A stretch of 64,000 nt of DNA from assembly GCF_009696375.1 (NCBI RefSeq), contig NZ_VUMD01000015.1, positions 1-64,000 on the forward strand. The letters run 5' to 3'. The notes beneath the pieces are model-generated. The model was not told the origin of the DNA and made no database searches. It saw only the letters and a program-made list of their open reading frames with translations. Numbering within the stretch: position 1 is the stretch's first letter; every line of letters begins with the position of its first letter. The position numbers and the translations under genes were made by a program. Origin of the DNA: Clostridium porci (GTDB taxonomy: Bacteria; Bacillota; Clostridia; Lachnospirales; Lachnospiraceae). Below, piece by piece: positions 43,345-52,600 of this stretch.

Positions 43345-44343
43345 TTAATAATTAAAATCCAAAATCTTAGAAATATTCTTTTCCAGATTATCACCAATAA
43401 TACAATCAAAATGTTGTCCTGCAATTGTATTATATTTTAAATTACCCTTAATATAAGGTTTCCATGTTTCATAATCTTCCTCAAAGAATCCAGGATAAAA
43501 GTGGCTTCCTAAGATCTCACAACAGAAAATCCTTATGTTTCCATAGTAAGGTTCCGGTATGTAACTCGACACGCACCTGAAATTCTGTGAGAATATCCGG
43601 AAAAGTACATTCAGCATCTTCAGCTGATGTTCCATCAACTCACCATTTGGACGCTCAATCGTGCTGTATAAAGCATTTAACCTTTCTGAAATTGTATAGC
43701 TAGCGAGCCGGCGGAACTCTTCAGCCACATCTTCATACTCCCCGCCCGTTTCGCATAATGCTTTTACTGTAATTTCACCACTTCCATATCTGGAAATATG
43801 CTCTATATACTGCTGCAAGCGCTCATCACTTACCTGATAACCTGCCTTATATGCATCTGCCCCAATCACTCTTGCAAAAATCCGCTCCAACAGCAGTTCG
43901 TTATCCAGGCTTGAATGCAATGCATTACGGAATATCTCATCCGATGCGTCCGCTAAAATCGTGTTCTCCTTCTGCTTTGGAATACCAGTACTTATTAGCG
44001 TCACATCAGAAACGGAAACACCTTTATTTCTTAAATATTGTGCTGTTTCCAATGCAATCAAACCGCCCACACAATGACCTACAAGAATATAATTTCTATA
44101 GCCCATTTTTTCCAATATCTCACCATATTTTCTCCCAAGTAGCCGGAAGGTCTGACTTGTTTCCATGGAAATATACTCAGCATCATTTCCAAAAACAAAA
44201 CCGATAATGCTTTCATCGTTCTTGCTGTCCTCTTTTATGCGAGACAGTAAATCCGTATAGGGTGTTAAGGTTCCTGCTCCAGCATGGAAGAAAACCTTTG
44301 CAATAGAATCCTTATTATTTAAACTGCTATTTTTCAGAATCAT
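43345..44343 (-). CDS. NRPS-associated thioesterase domain protein with Cys nucleophile
   Basis: A 332-residue thioesterase-fold protein: 'KVFFHAGAGTLTPYTDLLSR' at the N-terminus and nucleophile elbow VGHCVGGLIA (about residue 94) with Cys instead of the usual Ser, and 'GQHFDCI' supplying the late His. It begins at the last base of the synthetase stop (TAATG), so it continues the assembly line as a separate protein. It probably releases the finished peptide, as the terminal TE does in yersiniabactin HMWP1. Cys nucleophiles occur in some NRPS thioesterases, so the change need not inactivate it. Confidence 0.8.
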   Translation of the reverse strand: MILKNSSLNNKDSIAKVFFHAGAGTLTPYTDLLSRIKEDSKNDESIIGFVFGNDAEYISMETSQTFRLLGRKYGEILEKMGYRNYILVGHCVGGLIALETAQYLRNKGVSVSDVTLISTGIPKQKENTILADASDEIFRNALHSSLDNELLLERIFARVIGADAYKAGYQVSDERLQQYIEHISRYGSGEITVKALCETGGEYEDVAEEFRRLASYTISERLNALYSTIERPNGELMEHQLKMLNVLFRIFSQNFRCVSSYIPEPYYGNIRIFCCEILGSHFYPGFFEEDYETWKPYIKGNLKYNTIAGQHFDCIIGDNLEKNISKILDFNY

Positions 44344-45878
44344 TAAGGACGGGTCATCAAGATTGTCTTATCATTTTGATGGTTCACAAGGCTTTCTGCT
44401 ATCTGCTTAATAGTGGGTGCTTTCATCATTTCTGTCAAAAGGCTACTCCACTCCCAACCAGAAGCTTCTGATATGTTTTCCATCATCTTCCCAATGATTT
44501 GAGCAATCAGCAGAGAATCACCACCAACCAGATAAAAATCGTCATTTCTTCCCACTGAGTCAAGCCCTAATTCCCTACACCATATTTCTGCTATGCGCTG
44601 TTCCAAATCCGTCTGGGGCAATTCATCCTTTTTCTTAGTGCTCTCCTTACGATTCCAGTTCTTAAAATACTCTTTGATTTTTCTAGTGTCCACTTTTCGG
44701 TTTACGGATAACGGCATATCTGGCAGAATTAAGATCTGATTCGGAAGCATATATGGAGATACCGTACTCTCTAAATAATTTCTAACCTCCTCTTTCTCTA
44801 ATTGTTCATATTCTCCCGCAAACCGAACTACGTATATTGTCTGTCCAGCCAAGTCTAATTTGCTGCTCTTATCAGGAAATTCATAAATCAGATGCCCATT
44901 ATGTCTCTCAAAGATATTTTCCCATTGCACTCGTGTGAAGAATGTCTGATTATGTTCACTGCGTTCGTCCGTAAAGCCAGTTAATCCATCCTTAAACTCC
45001 ATTGATGTCAACAACAAATAGCTTGTTCGTGTTTCTTCAAGTATAATAATAGATGCATTCTCAGATAATAATCCTTTTAAATTTTTCATAACACTGTTAA
45101 TATTCTGTGAGTTATGAAGCACATTTGCACACAAAATCACATCGAAGCTGAAAGCCTCATATCCTTGAGATATGAAATCTTCATTGATATTAAAAATTCC
45201 ATATTTTACCCAACTGTACTTACTGAAATTCTCCTGTGCTTTATTTAAGAAGAAAACTGAAAGATCCGTAAAATAATATTCTACATTGCACCCCTCAAGT
45301 TTAGGTATCACATCAAGAGAAGTTCCACCAACCCCTGCTCCTACCTCTAATATTCTAAAAGGTTGCTCTGGACTTCTTTTATTCTTCTTTTCGCACAAAT
45401 AGCGTATTTCTTTCGTAGCAATATTGTTCAGCATTTCATTTACTTTGTTGTCATGGTAAGCTGCCAACGCTGGGTCTGTATCTCCCTTTGGAAATAGAAT
45501 ATTCAAAGGATCTTCTTTTCCTTGAATTAGTTCAGGAAGTAAATCACTTGATTCTTTTAAATAATCAACAAACTCCTTGCTGTATTGGAAATTATCCTCT
45601 ATTTCATAAAACTCTTTCCAAAGCTTTTCAGAATCTAAATCTGCGTTTATCTCTGCAGCTTTATATACATTGGCTTCGCATGTGATAATTCCTTCATTAA
45701 CCAATACCTGCAGCCATCTTTTAGTCAGTTTATACAGTTTCTCCGGAATCGACATAATCTCTACAATTTGCTCAAAACTGAATGCTTTGGATTTATCCGA
45801 AAAAATTCCACACTGTCTAAACGTGTTGTATATGTCCGCAACAACAACTTCCTCTGACTTTTTAATCCATTTTTCCAG
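44343..45878 (-). pseudogene. NRPS C-terminal half: methyltransferase insert, A-domain end, PCP
   Basis: This is the same reading frame as the adenylation segment upstream, separated from it only by an in-frame TAA at 45879-45881; an ATG at 45755 gives a 470-residue ORF. It holds the methyltransferase domain inserted in the adenylation domain ('ILEVGAGVGGTSLDVIPKLE', 'FDVILCANVLHNSQNI'), then the end of the A domain ('SPYMLPNQILILPDMPLSVN-RK', the A10 Lys region), and a carrier domain with LVGGDSLLIAQ, where Ser receives phosphopantetheine. This A-MT-PCP order matches HMWP2 and PchE modules that cyclise cysteine. Translation could restart at 45755 but the module would be in two pieces. Confidence 0.75.
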
Positions 45879-47087
45879 TTAATCCTGATCCATATGCTCT
45901 TCATAGTATCGTTTTATGGACTTGAGCAAATATACCTCTTTATCATCCATGGCTTGTGACGCCACAGTCTTTTTCCTGACTGGCGAAATGGCTGCATCAA
46001 TATGCAAATCCTCCGGACTTTCACCGAACGCTAAAGCAACAGCCCTTTCAATCAACGGATGTTCATTTAAGACAGAACTTATTTCAGCCAGTTCAACTCT
46101 GTGACCGTGTATTTTAACTTGATTATCACCGTCCTCACGTCCTTTAAAAATAATAACTCCATCTGGTAAATAACGCCCTTTATCCCCAGTTCTGTAAATA
46201 CGTTCCCCACTCCACGGAAGAGTAGAGTACTTTTCACGATTCAGTTGTTCATCTGCCAGGTAGCCACAGGATAATCCGATTCCTCCAATGTACAGGCTTC
46301 CATCTACCCCATTGGGGCAGGGTTGCATTTCATTATTCAAAACATAAAATGTTTGATTTGACATTGGATATCCATATGGAATACTTTTTGTAAATGCAGC
46401 TTTTTTAGGAATATCGTAACTAATTGACCAAATTGCCGCTTCCGTAGCTCCACCAAGGCTGATAACACGACAATCACCAAACAGATCGTAAATCCTCTGT
46501 GGCATGGTTACGGGAATCCAATCACCAGAAAGCAATAACAATCTCACCTGATAATCTAAACTTACATTTGCGGATTCAAGATAAGAAACAATCATCTGAT
46601 GCAAAGCCGGAACCGCATTTATAATGGAAATCCTATGTCTAATTATTAATTCCGCCAAATACTTAGGATCTCGAATTTTATCTGTACTAGGTAATACTAA
46701 TGTTCCACCTGCTGAAAAACAACCAAACAAATCATATACAGAAAGATCAAAGGACAGATTTGACAATCCTAAGAATATATCCCTTTCACTAACTGCATAT
46801 GTTTCATTAACATCAGCAATTGTATTTGATGTTGCACGATGGGTCATGATAACCCCTTTAGGTTCGCCAGTTGTTCCAGATGTGAATATAATATACGCTG
46901 GTCTATCATAGGCTATTTTATTGATAGGCAGTGTTTCTGTCGGTTCCGGTCTCAAGCTGTGGATATCTACAATATTACAGTATTCTTCTAAAGCCTCATT
47001 CCTTGCTTCTGCAAAAAGCAGTTTAATATCTGCACTTTTTACTATTTTTTCTTTGCGTTTATCCGGTTGCTGTACATCTATTGGCAC
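45879..47087 (-). pseudogene. NRPS adenylation domain (Cys/Ser-activating type), truncated at the N-terminus
   Basis: A 402-residue stretch beginning at PIDVQQPDKRKEKI, the middle of an adenylation domain. Core motifs: 'YIIFTSGTTGEPKGV' (A3), 'NLSFDLSVYDLFG' (A4), 'LSGDWIPVTMP' and 'SLGGATEAAIWSI' (A5), 'GERIYRTGDKGRYLPDG' (A7-A8). The G-D-W-I-P-V and G-G-A-T-E-A-x-I-W-S-I pattern is typical of the cysteine-activating domains of HMWP2, PchE and MbtB-like enzymes. The first 90 residues and any upstream carrier and cyclisation domains are missing, because sequence joins directly to the aryl ligase gene. It ends at an in-frame TAA (45879-45881), after which the protein continues in the same frame. 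Confidence 0.8.
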
Positions 47088-48501
47088 ATTTTCGTATATG
47101 TGACAAATTTATTTTTTCATCTGCAGCCATGATGAAAGCACAAATTCTTTCTCCCATTAGAAAATCCTCAACACCTACTACCACCGCCTCATCAATGTTC
47201 GGATGTTCACTTATTAATATTTCAATCTCTCTCGGTTCTATTTTCTCACCAGACCTATTTATTTGGTCCGTGATCCTTCCCTGTACCTGATATCCATATG
47301 TGGAATCCCATCTCACTTTATCGCCTGTTCTATAAAATCCGTCCGAGGTGAACTTATCTTTCATACTGACTTCCTGGTTATAATAACTTTGAATGGTAAA
47401 CGGTCCACGAATTATCAATTCTCCTTCTTCACCATTCAGTACGTCCATGCCATTCTCATCAATAATCCGGATTTCCTCATAGCCAGACACCGAATAATGG
47501 TAGCCTACCGCATCGCCAAGATTACTGCGATCATAAATACTATACAAGGCCAGTCCTTCCGTTGCTCCATAAAGCGGTAAGACCTCACATTCCATCTTTT
47601 CAATTAATTTTGTAACAAGGCTCTCATCAACCAAGGAACCTCCAATAATGATCTTCCTGATGCTACTCACATCATACCGACACCCTTGACTCAGATACTG
47701 ATTCCAGATTCGCGCTAGCGTTGGAACTAAAGCTGTAATTGTAATATTTTCTTTTTCAACTTGTGCAAAAATATCATCGCAGTCCAGGTTACTGCATAAA
47801 ACAGCTTTTCCCCCTGCGAAAAACACATTCAGAATCCCGGGCGAATACAGCCCAACCTTATGTGCTATCGGCAGACAAGCTAAATAACTGTCAGAGGATG
47901 TAAACTGGAATTTCTGATTATATCCATAAATATGCCAATAAATCATTCTATGAGTGATTGGCACTAATTTAGGAATTCCGGTTGTTCCGCTTGACAACAT
48001 AAGGAGGGCTATGCTATCAAGCTCCTTGTTTTCTTCGATGATATTTTCGGTGTCTTCTTTCAATCCTTCGGCTATGTCCTTGACCGCAATTTTACAAATC
48101 TGTCTGCTTGCACGCCCCTTGTGAATCCTTAATGATACTTCGTCCTTATCATAGAAAACCAATATTGAGGCATCCGTCTTATCAAAAATGCCCTTTAACT
48201 CATTCTCACCAAATAAAGAGTTTGTAACAATTGGGATTGAACCTATTTTAATTAACCCCAGCAAAGCAAATACAAACTCTTTTACATTCGGTATTCGCAA
48301 AACAACCAATTCACCCATGCTTATCCCACGCCTCTTAAAATAGCAGCCATACTGGTTGATTTTCCTTTCCAGTTGTCCATAGGTAATACGATTTATGCCC
48401 TCCACAATAGCGGTCTTATTTCTATTTGCTTTAAACGTTTCTCCCAGCCAGGTATCTATCGTTTTCTCCTGTACCGGTCGCAATTTCTTCCCATAGTTCA
48501 T
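47059..48501 (-). CDS. Aryl-AMP ligase (YbtE/DhbE/EqbD-like), C-terminus cut by deletion
   Basis: An adenylating enzyme that would load an aryl acid such as salicylate or 2,3-dihydroxybenzoate onto the assembly line. Motifs: 'LSSGTTGIPKLVPITH' (A3, with I-P-K-L-x-P as in EntE/DhbE), 'PLYGATEGLALYSIYD', 'FYRTGDKVRW' and 'QINRSGEKIEPREIE'. The start ATG 48501 lies within the PPTase gene. The C-terminal subdomain should continue with the catalytic Lys after 'NLSHIRK', but instead runs into out-of-frame adenylation-domain sequence and stops. Roughly 50 residues, including the catalytic Lys, are missing, so it is probably inactive. No salicylate synthase gene is present in the window. Confidence 0.8.
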   Translation of the reverse strand: MNYGKKLRPVQEKTIDTWLGETFKANRNKTAIVEGINRITYGQLERKINQYGCYFKRRGISMGELVVLRIPNVKEFVFALLGLIKIGSIPIVTNSLFGENELKGIFDKTDASILVFYDKDEVSLRIHKGRASRQICKIAVKDIAEGLKEDTENIIEENKELDSIALLMLSSGTTGIPKLVPITHRMIYWHIYGYNQKFQFTSSDSYLACLPIAHKVGLYSPGILNVFFAGGKAVLCSNLDCDDIFAQVEKENITITALVPTLARIWNQYLSQGCRYDVSSIRKIIIGGSLVDESLVTKLIEKMECEVLPLYGATEGLALYSIYDRSNLGDAVGYHYSVSGYEEIRIIDENGMDVLNGEEGELIIRGPFTIQSYYNQEVSMKDKFTSDGFYRTGDKVRWDSTYGYQVQGRITDQINRSGEKIEPREIEILISEHPNIDEAVVVGVEDFLMGERICAFIMAADEKINLSHIRKCANRCTATG

Positions 48502-49198
48502 TCTCATTCCTCGTTCCATATGCCAAGCATGCTTTATGGCATCTATCTACAGCAATTTGACAAATCCGCCAAATCTGATCTCCGTAGCTTTCACTGCTGG
48601 TTCCGCCGATTTTTACAGAAAAAGAGGCGAAATCTTTATAAAGCCCATAGCCGATTGCCTTCACATAGGCTTCTTTCGCCGTCCAAGATTCAAAAAAGAA
48701 CTCAATATTATTTTGCCTGATTACAGCTGCTGATTCTTCTGGTGAAAAATAATTTTCTGCAAGCCTTTGGTATTCCTGTATTTGTTTTATTGCCTGCACA
48801 TCTACGCCAACCTGAACATTACGTCCAAAGGCAAGCATTACAATCTCTCCCGAGTGAGAGAGATTGTCATTTATAGATAGACGTTTTCCAGAACAGCACA
48901 GATATGGTTTCCCAAAGCGTCCTCTCTCAATTTGTATATCTTTTATATCTTTGCCAAGATAAGATAAAGAAATCTTTTTTACAGCGATTCGCCCTATTGC
49001 ACCTCTCATCATATCTTCATACTTTACATATAATGTATATTGCTTTATCTCTTCTTCATTCAAGATTCCCCAATTCTCTTTTATCCAACCTGTCATGCTT
49101 CTCCAATGCAAAATCCAAACCTGTATTTCTTCCGGAGGAAGATCATTCATAAAGCAGTGCCGTGAAGTGAATGTAGGACGAATCACTTTAATTTTCAC
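48431..49198 (-). CDS. Sfp-type 4'-phosphopantetheinyl transferase
   Basis: A 255-residue enzyme that attaches phosphopantetheine from CoA to carrier-domain serines. Motifs: 'GRFGKPYL', 'INDNLSHSGEIVMLAFG', 'QVGVDVQAIK' (Mg-binding Asp, about 135) and 'FFFESWTAKEAYVKAIGYGL' (W-x-x-K-E-A-x-x-K), all standard for Sfp-group transferases. It overlaps the thioesterase gene by 11 bases and the ligase gene by about 70, so it is part of one operon. It would activate the carrier domain at 44.4 kb. Apparently intact. Confidence 0.88.
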   Translation of the reverse strand: MKIKVIRPTFTSRHCFMNDLPPEEIQVWILHWRSMTGWIKENWGILNEEEIKQYTLYVKYEDMMRGAIGRIAVKKISLSYLGKDIKDIQIERGRFGKPYLCCSGKRLSINDNLSHSGEIVMLAFGRNVQVGVDVQAIKQIQEYQRLAENYFSPEESAAVIRQNNIEFFFESWTAKEAYVKAIGYGLYKDFASFSVKIGGTSSESYGDQIWRICQIAVDRCHKACLAYGTRNENELWEEIATGTGENDRYLAGRNV

Positions 49199-49940
49199 GA
49201 TTGATAAGCTCCTCAGATTTTTGATGAATTAACTTTAATACATTTTCCTCATCTTCTTTTATAAAGAAATGCCCACCTCTGAAAAGGTAATACTGAAACT
49301 CGCTCTGCGTGTATTCAGACCATCTCTTTATATCAGTCAGGGTTGCTTCTCTATCCTCATTCCCGCCAATTGCCCAAACTGGACATATTAATTTTGATGG
49401 GGCATCCGGATAATAGCTTTCGTCCAGAATAAAATCCGATCTGATTATCGGCATATAAAAGCTCAACAGTCTTTTATCCATTTTTATTTCTTCCGGAATA
49501 CCGTCATATCGTTCCAGGCCGGCCAAAAACTCCTGTTCTGTCAAATGAGATATCGGCTGTGGTTCCGGAATATGGGGAACTCTGCTTCCGGAGAATATCG
49601 CCAACTTTGCTACCCTTTTGTTGTTCTCAAGCATTTTTTCAACTTCAAATGCTATTTTGCCGCCCATGCTATGGCCAAATAGGATAAAGTCATTGTCAAA
49701 CCTCATAATAGCGTCCACAACGTCTTTTACAAGTGATTGCATGTTCAAATATGGCTTCTCACCAATACGTTCTTCTCTTCCCGGTAATTGAATGGGGCAA
49801 ACCGAAAGTTTCTTGTCAAAATATTGAATCCACTTAGCATAGAATGCGGCATCGCCTCCTGCATATGGGAAACAAAACATTATTGTACTTTGGGGGCTAA
49901 TACCTTCTGAATTCTTAATCAATTTCCCATTGTATACCAT
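49188..49940 (-). CDS. Type II (editing) thioesterase, YbtT-like
   Basis: A 250-residue stand-alone thioesterase with 'CFPYAGGDAAFYAKW', nucleophile elbow FGHSMGGKIAFE (Ser about 89) and 'GGHFFI' (His). Such enzymes remove wrongly loaded groups from carrier domains in nonribosomal peptide pathways. It is co-transcribed with the PPTase, which it overlaps, and with the ECF components upstream. The start MVYNGKL is the first ATG of the frame. Confidence 0.88.
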   Translation of the reverse strand: MVYNGKLIKNSEGISPQSTIMFCFPYAGGDAAFYAKWIQYFDKKLSVCPIQLPGREERIGEKPYLNMQSLVKDVVDAIMRFDNDFILFGHSMGGKIAFEVEKMLENNKRVAKLAIFSGSRVPHIPEPQPISHLTEQEFLAGLERYDGIPEEIKMDKRLLSFYMPIIRSDFILDESYYPDAPSKLICPVWAIGGNEDREATLTDIKRWSEYTQSEFQYYLFRGGHFFIKEDEENVLKLIHQKSEELINREN

Positions 49941-49995
49941 AACCTCACCATAACCTCACCTCCTGAATCAAGACTAACCCGCCACCCCCATTGAT

Positions 49996-50691
49996 TTAAA
50001 CCCTGCAGCAAACAACAGCAATGATGGTACTGGACATTACTAAGAAAATATCTTTTGCAGTCAGTCTTATAATGTAATAGCTATCTTTCTTATACGGACT
50101 CTCAATTCCTCTGACAATGGCTGATGACGCCAGTTCGTCCGCTATTTTCAGGCTTCTGAAAACCATAGGGACAATTGCATATTCCAATGTACTAAGCGGG
50201 TGAAAAAGGACTATTCTTATAGACCGCAAAAAACCTCTTACCTTCATAGCGTCTTTTACTTCACCAAACTCATGAACAACGGTGGGAGCAAATCGGAGCA
50301 TGACAATTAAAATCAGCATTATATTTTCGGGAATCGGTAACTTCCTTATACTGGAAGTCAGTTTGCCTGAAGGAATATGCACTATCAGGCACACAATCAT
50401 CGCCGGCATCAATAGCCGATAAAGCATATGAAATAATAGCGGAGATGGAAAAGCGATATGGTATTTTGTATTAATGGCCAGCCAAACTACCGACAGGATA
50501 TATGCTCCCAGCATTCCTAATCCCATCGTAAATAACTCAAAATAGCATAACAATAGAAAAAGCCATATCATATATAGACCATGCCCCAGTAAACTGGTGC
50601 TCAAGAAGGAAGTGAAACATGCGCAGACAGCCAACAGCAATACTGTCCTGCCATCAATCTCCTCCACTTTTCTAATGTTACTATGATTCAT
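49996..50691 (-). CDS. ECF transporter transmembrane (T) component
   Basis: A 231-residue membrane protein of the CbiQ/EcfT family with several hydrophobic helices and the coupling helix motifs 'RFAPTVVHEFGEVKDAMKVR' and 'ADELASSAIVRGIESP' (A-R-G-type motifs that contact the ATPase). ATG 50691 is two bases after the S-component stop. It should join the S component (50694-51305) and the double ATPase (39012-40475). About 55 bases later the thioesterase gene begins. Confidence 0.85.
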   Translation of the reverse strand: MNHSNIRKVEEIDGRTVLLLAVCACFTSFLSTSLLGHGLYMIWLFLLLCYFELFTMGLGMLGAYILSVVWLAINTKYHIAFPSPLLFHMLYRLLMPAMIVCLIVHIPSGKLTSSIRKLPIPENIMLILIVMLRFAPTVVHEFGEVKDAMKVRGFLRSIRIVLFHPLSTLEYAIVPMVFRSLKIADELASSAIVRGIESPYKKDSYYIIRLTAKDIFLVMSSTIIAVVCCRV

Positions 50692-50693
50692 AA

Positions 50694-51305
50694 TCATTCC
50701 AAGATACCAGCTTTCTGAAAATGTCTTCTTAATAATCTCTGTCCGAACAGAACACCTAATACAGCAAGAAGACCGGTTATTGCACAACCCAAAAGCATCA
50801 GCCCCGGATGGGTTGACATTAAAAACTGCATATCTAAGGTTTCCTGTGAAAAGCCACTATTTAATGCCATTTCTTTATAACTGTCCCATGCCCACCATAG
50901 AGGCACCGCACAACCAACGAAATTCCCAATACTGTTTAAAGCCCAGCCAATCATATTGCGGACCGGCTTTCTGTATGTATTTTTTCCAATCATAGACAGC
51001 TCGGAAATAACGCCTACAATCAGGAAATATGGCAGCAAGAAGGCATAACCCATAAGTGCCTGGATAAGGCCATACACAAATGCCCAAACAAACAACAGCC
51101 CATGTTTGTTCACCCGGTTTGCCGCTACAAGGAAGAATACAGCTCCTAAAAAGCCGTCAATGGCGGCTGAAGCATATAAATACACTTCTGAAAATGGCAA
51201 TGTGACAGCGCTGACCACCATTGCTATCATATAATTGATTACCAACATGGCCGCCAATGTAATTGCATCTCTGATATTAAACTTGCTTTTCTTTGTTTTA
51301 TTCAT
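50694..51305 (-). CDS. ECF transporter S component (MptD-like)
   Basis: A 203-residue membrane protein with six hydrophobic segments, beginning MNKTKKSKFNIRDAITLAAM. The pattern 'PFSEVYLYASAAIDGFLGAV' and 'GVISELSMIGKNTY' fits MptD-family substrate-capture components. It is the first gene of the siderophore operon (ATG 51305 after AAGGAGAA) and is followed directly by the T component. The substrate may be the ferric siderophore or another metal complex; neither can be shown from sequence. Confidence 0.8.
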   Translation of the reverse strand: MNKTKKSKFNIRDAITLAAMLVINYMIAMVVSAVTLPFSEVYLYASAAIDGFLGAVFFLVAANRVNKHGLLFVWAFVYGLIQALMGYAFLLPYFLIVGVISELSMIGKNTYRKPVRNMIGWALNSIGNFVGCAVPLWWAWDSYKEMALNSGFSQETLDMQFLMSTHPGLMLLGCAITGLLAVLGVLFGQRLLRRHFQKAGILE

Positions 51306-51945
51306 ATATAATTCTCCTTATATAATTATTTTATTGTAGAGTAGTAGTTAATAAAGCCCATCTCCAAAGGCTGTGCTACACTGTAAGGGAGGTTTGGGAT
51401 TAGCGAAATCTTCCTGCCACAAGATAGTTTTTAAGGTTTCAACCATAGTTCCTTACACTTTTGTTAATCAGTTAAAATTCTAGCGGATGTGTTCATCATC
51501 TCTAATACGTTGGATAGATTTAACTACCCGTTTCGGAAAATCCAGCGATTACATCACACCACAAGGCAAAATAAAAATAGGGTTTGAAACGACCTAGCAA
51601 TACACTCGCATAAATCCTCCTTTGTTAGTCTGCGCAGAAGTTCTTACGGGTCTTTGCTTTGTTATACCTTTTTTGATCCATCTGTTTTTTATCACCACCA
51701 TTCATTTTAAAAGTTGTTTTTTAATAATTAATCATTAAAATCCTTTAAGTTAGCCAGAACTAACTTATGTCTAAGCTTTTCTGTTGGTTATAACTAACTA
51801 TCTTATAGTTTACTATATCCCGAAAAATATTTCTACTCCATTAAATGCTTTATTTTAAAAAATAGCCCATTTTAACACCTGAATATATCACTTTAACAGC
51901 AGCTGGCTATATGACACAATCTGATCACAAATTTAGGATATTCCT
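51306..51945 (-). promoter_or_regulatory. Leader and control region of the siderophore operon
   Basis: No credible gene lies here. Two palindromes stand out: TAAGTTAG-CCAGAA-CTAACTTA (51746-51767) and AACTAT-CTT-ATAGTT (51796-51810). The first resembles the DtxR/IdeR operator (consensus TTAGGTTAGSCTAACCTAA) with perfect 8-base arms, so iron-dependent repression of the operon starting at 51305 is likely. The 440 bases from there to the first gene form a long leader with weak coding-like traces of old genes around 51470-51560. Confidence 0.5.
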
Positions 51946-51949
51946 TTAC

Positions 51950-52206
51950 TTTTGTATAGTAGATTTGCAAAAACTTTGTTCTACCTACCACGGTATAAAC
52001 ATGGAACTGTTTACCTTCAGCCTGTTTTCTATCCTTGCTGTTACAAAAACCATCAGTGTACCTTTACTTGTGAAACGGTGCATATTTCCAATCTCCACCA
52101 CAATCTGAGGTTCAATGATTAGTCTAGTTCCTTGCATCCCCACAACAACCTCGTATTCAGGGAACGGTGAATCCAAACGCTGCCTCTCATTGGACAAGAT
52201 TTTCAA
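51950..52206 (-). pseudogene. IS110-family transposase remnant
   Basis: The minus frame reads 'ERQRLDSPFPEYEVVVGMQG' and 'VVEIGNMHRFTSKGTLMVF', matching the C-terminal transposase_20 region of IS110 proteins (L-x-A-E-I-G-D-x-x-R-F-x-x-x-x-x-x-x-x-F-A-G). The usual F-A-G-x-D has become F-V-T-A-R and both ends are missing. Confidence 0.6.
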
Positions 52207-52225
52207 AATATTATAAACTCAGGCT

Positions 52226-52438
52226 GTCTACAACTTGTCTAATAATAGTCCTTGTGCAATTATTCTTATTCAACATGACAATGTCATTCTGCATCAACTT
52301 GAGCAACTTAAAGAAATACTGAAATTTTTGAACTACAAATATTGGTATTATGAAACAGCTACGGAAGCCAGAACCTATTCTGTTCACGATGCAATGAAGC
52401 CGAAGATATTCCATAGGAACATCTTCGAACATATTTAA
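52226..52438 (+). pseudogene. MerR-family regulator, C-terminal remnant
   Basis: The plus frame carries 'HQLEQLKEILKFLNYKYWYY', then ETATEA and 'AMKPKIFHRN', the dimerisation helix and tail of MerR-type regulators. The DNA-binding domain is absent; the preceding bases hold stops. A further 160 bases to 52600 contain no gene. Confidence 0.55.
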
Positions 52439-52600
52439 AGAATAGACTTCTTTAATCTCAGCTCCATATCTCTACTCCTCTTACTTTCTTCAATTACCTG
52501 CTATCTTTCTTTGAATATTTTATTCCTGTTTTACATGAACTCATAGAGCGTTCCCCCTCCAACACCCGAACTGTAAAATGGTATTGGAGGTGAACTGACA

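Noticed and set aside
51306-51430. Possible cobalamin or other riboswitch in the siderophore operon leader
   Set aside because: No conserved riboswitch core (for example the B12 box) could be matched by eye.
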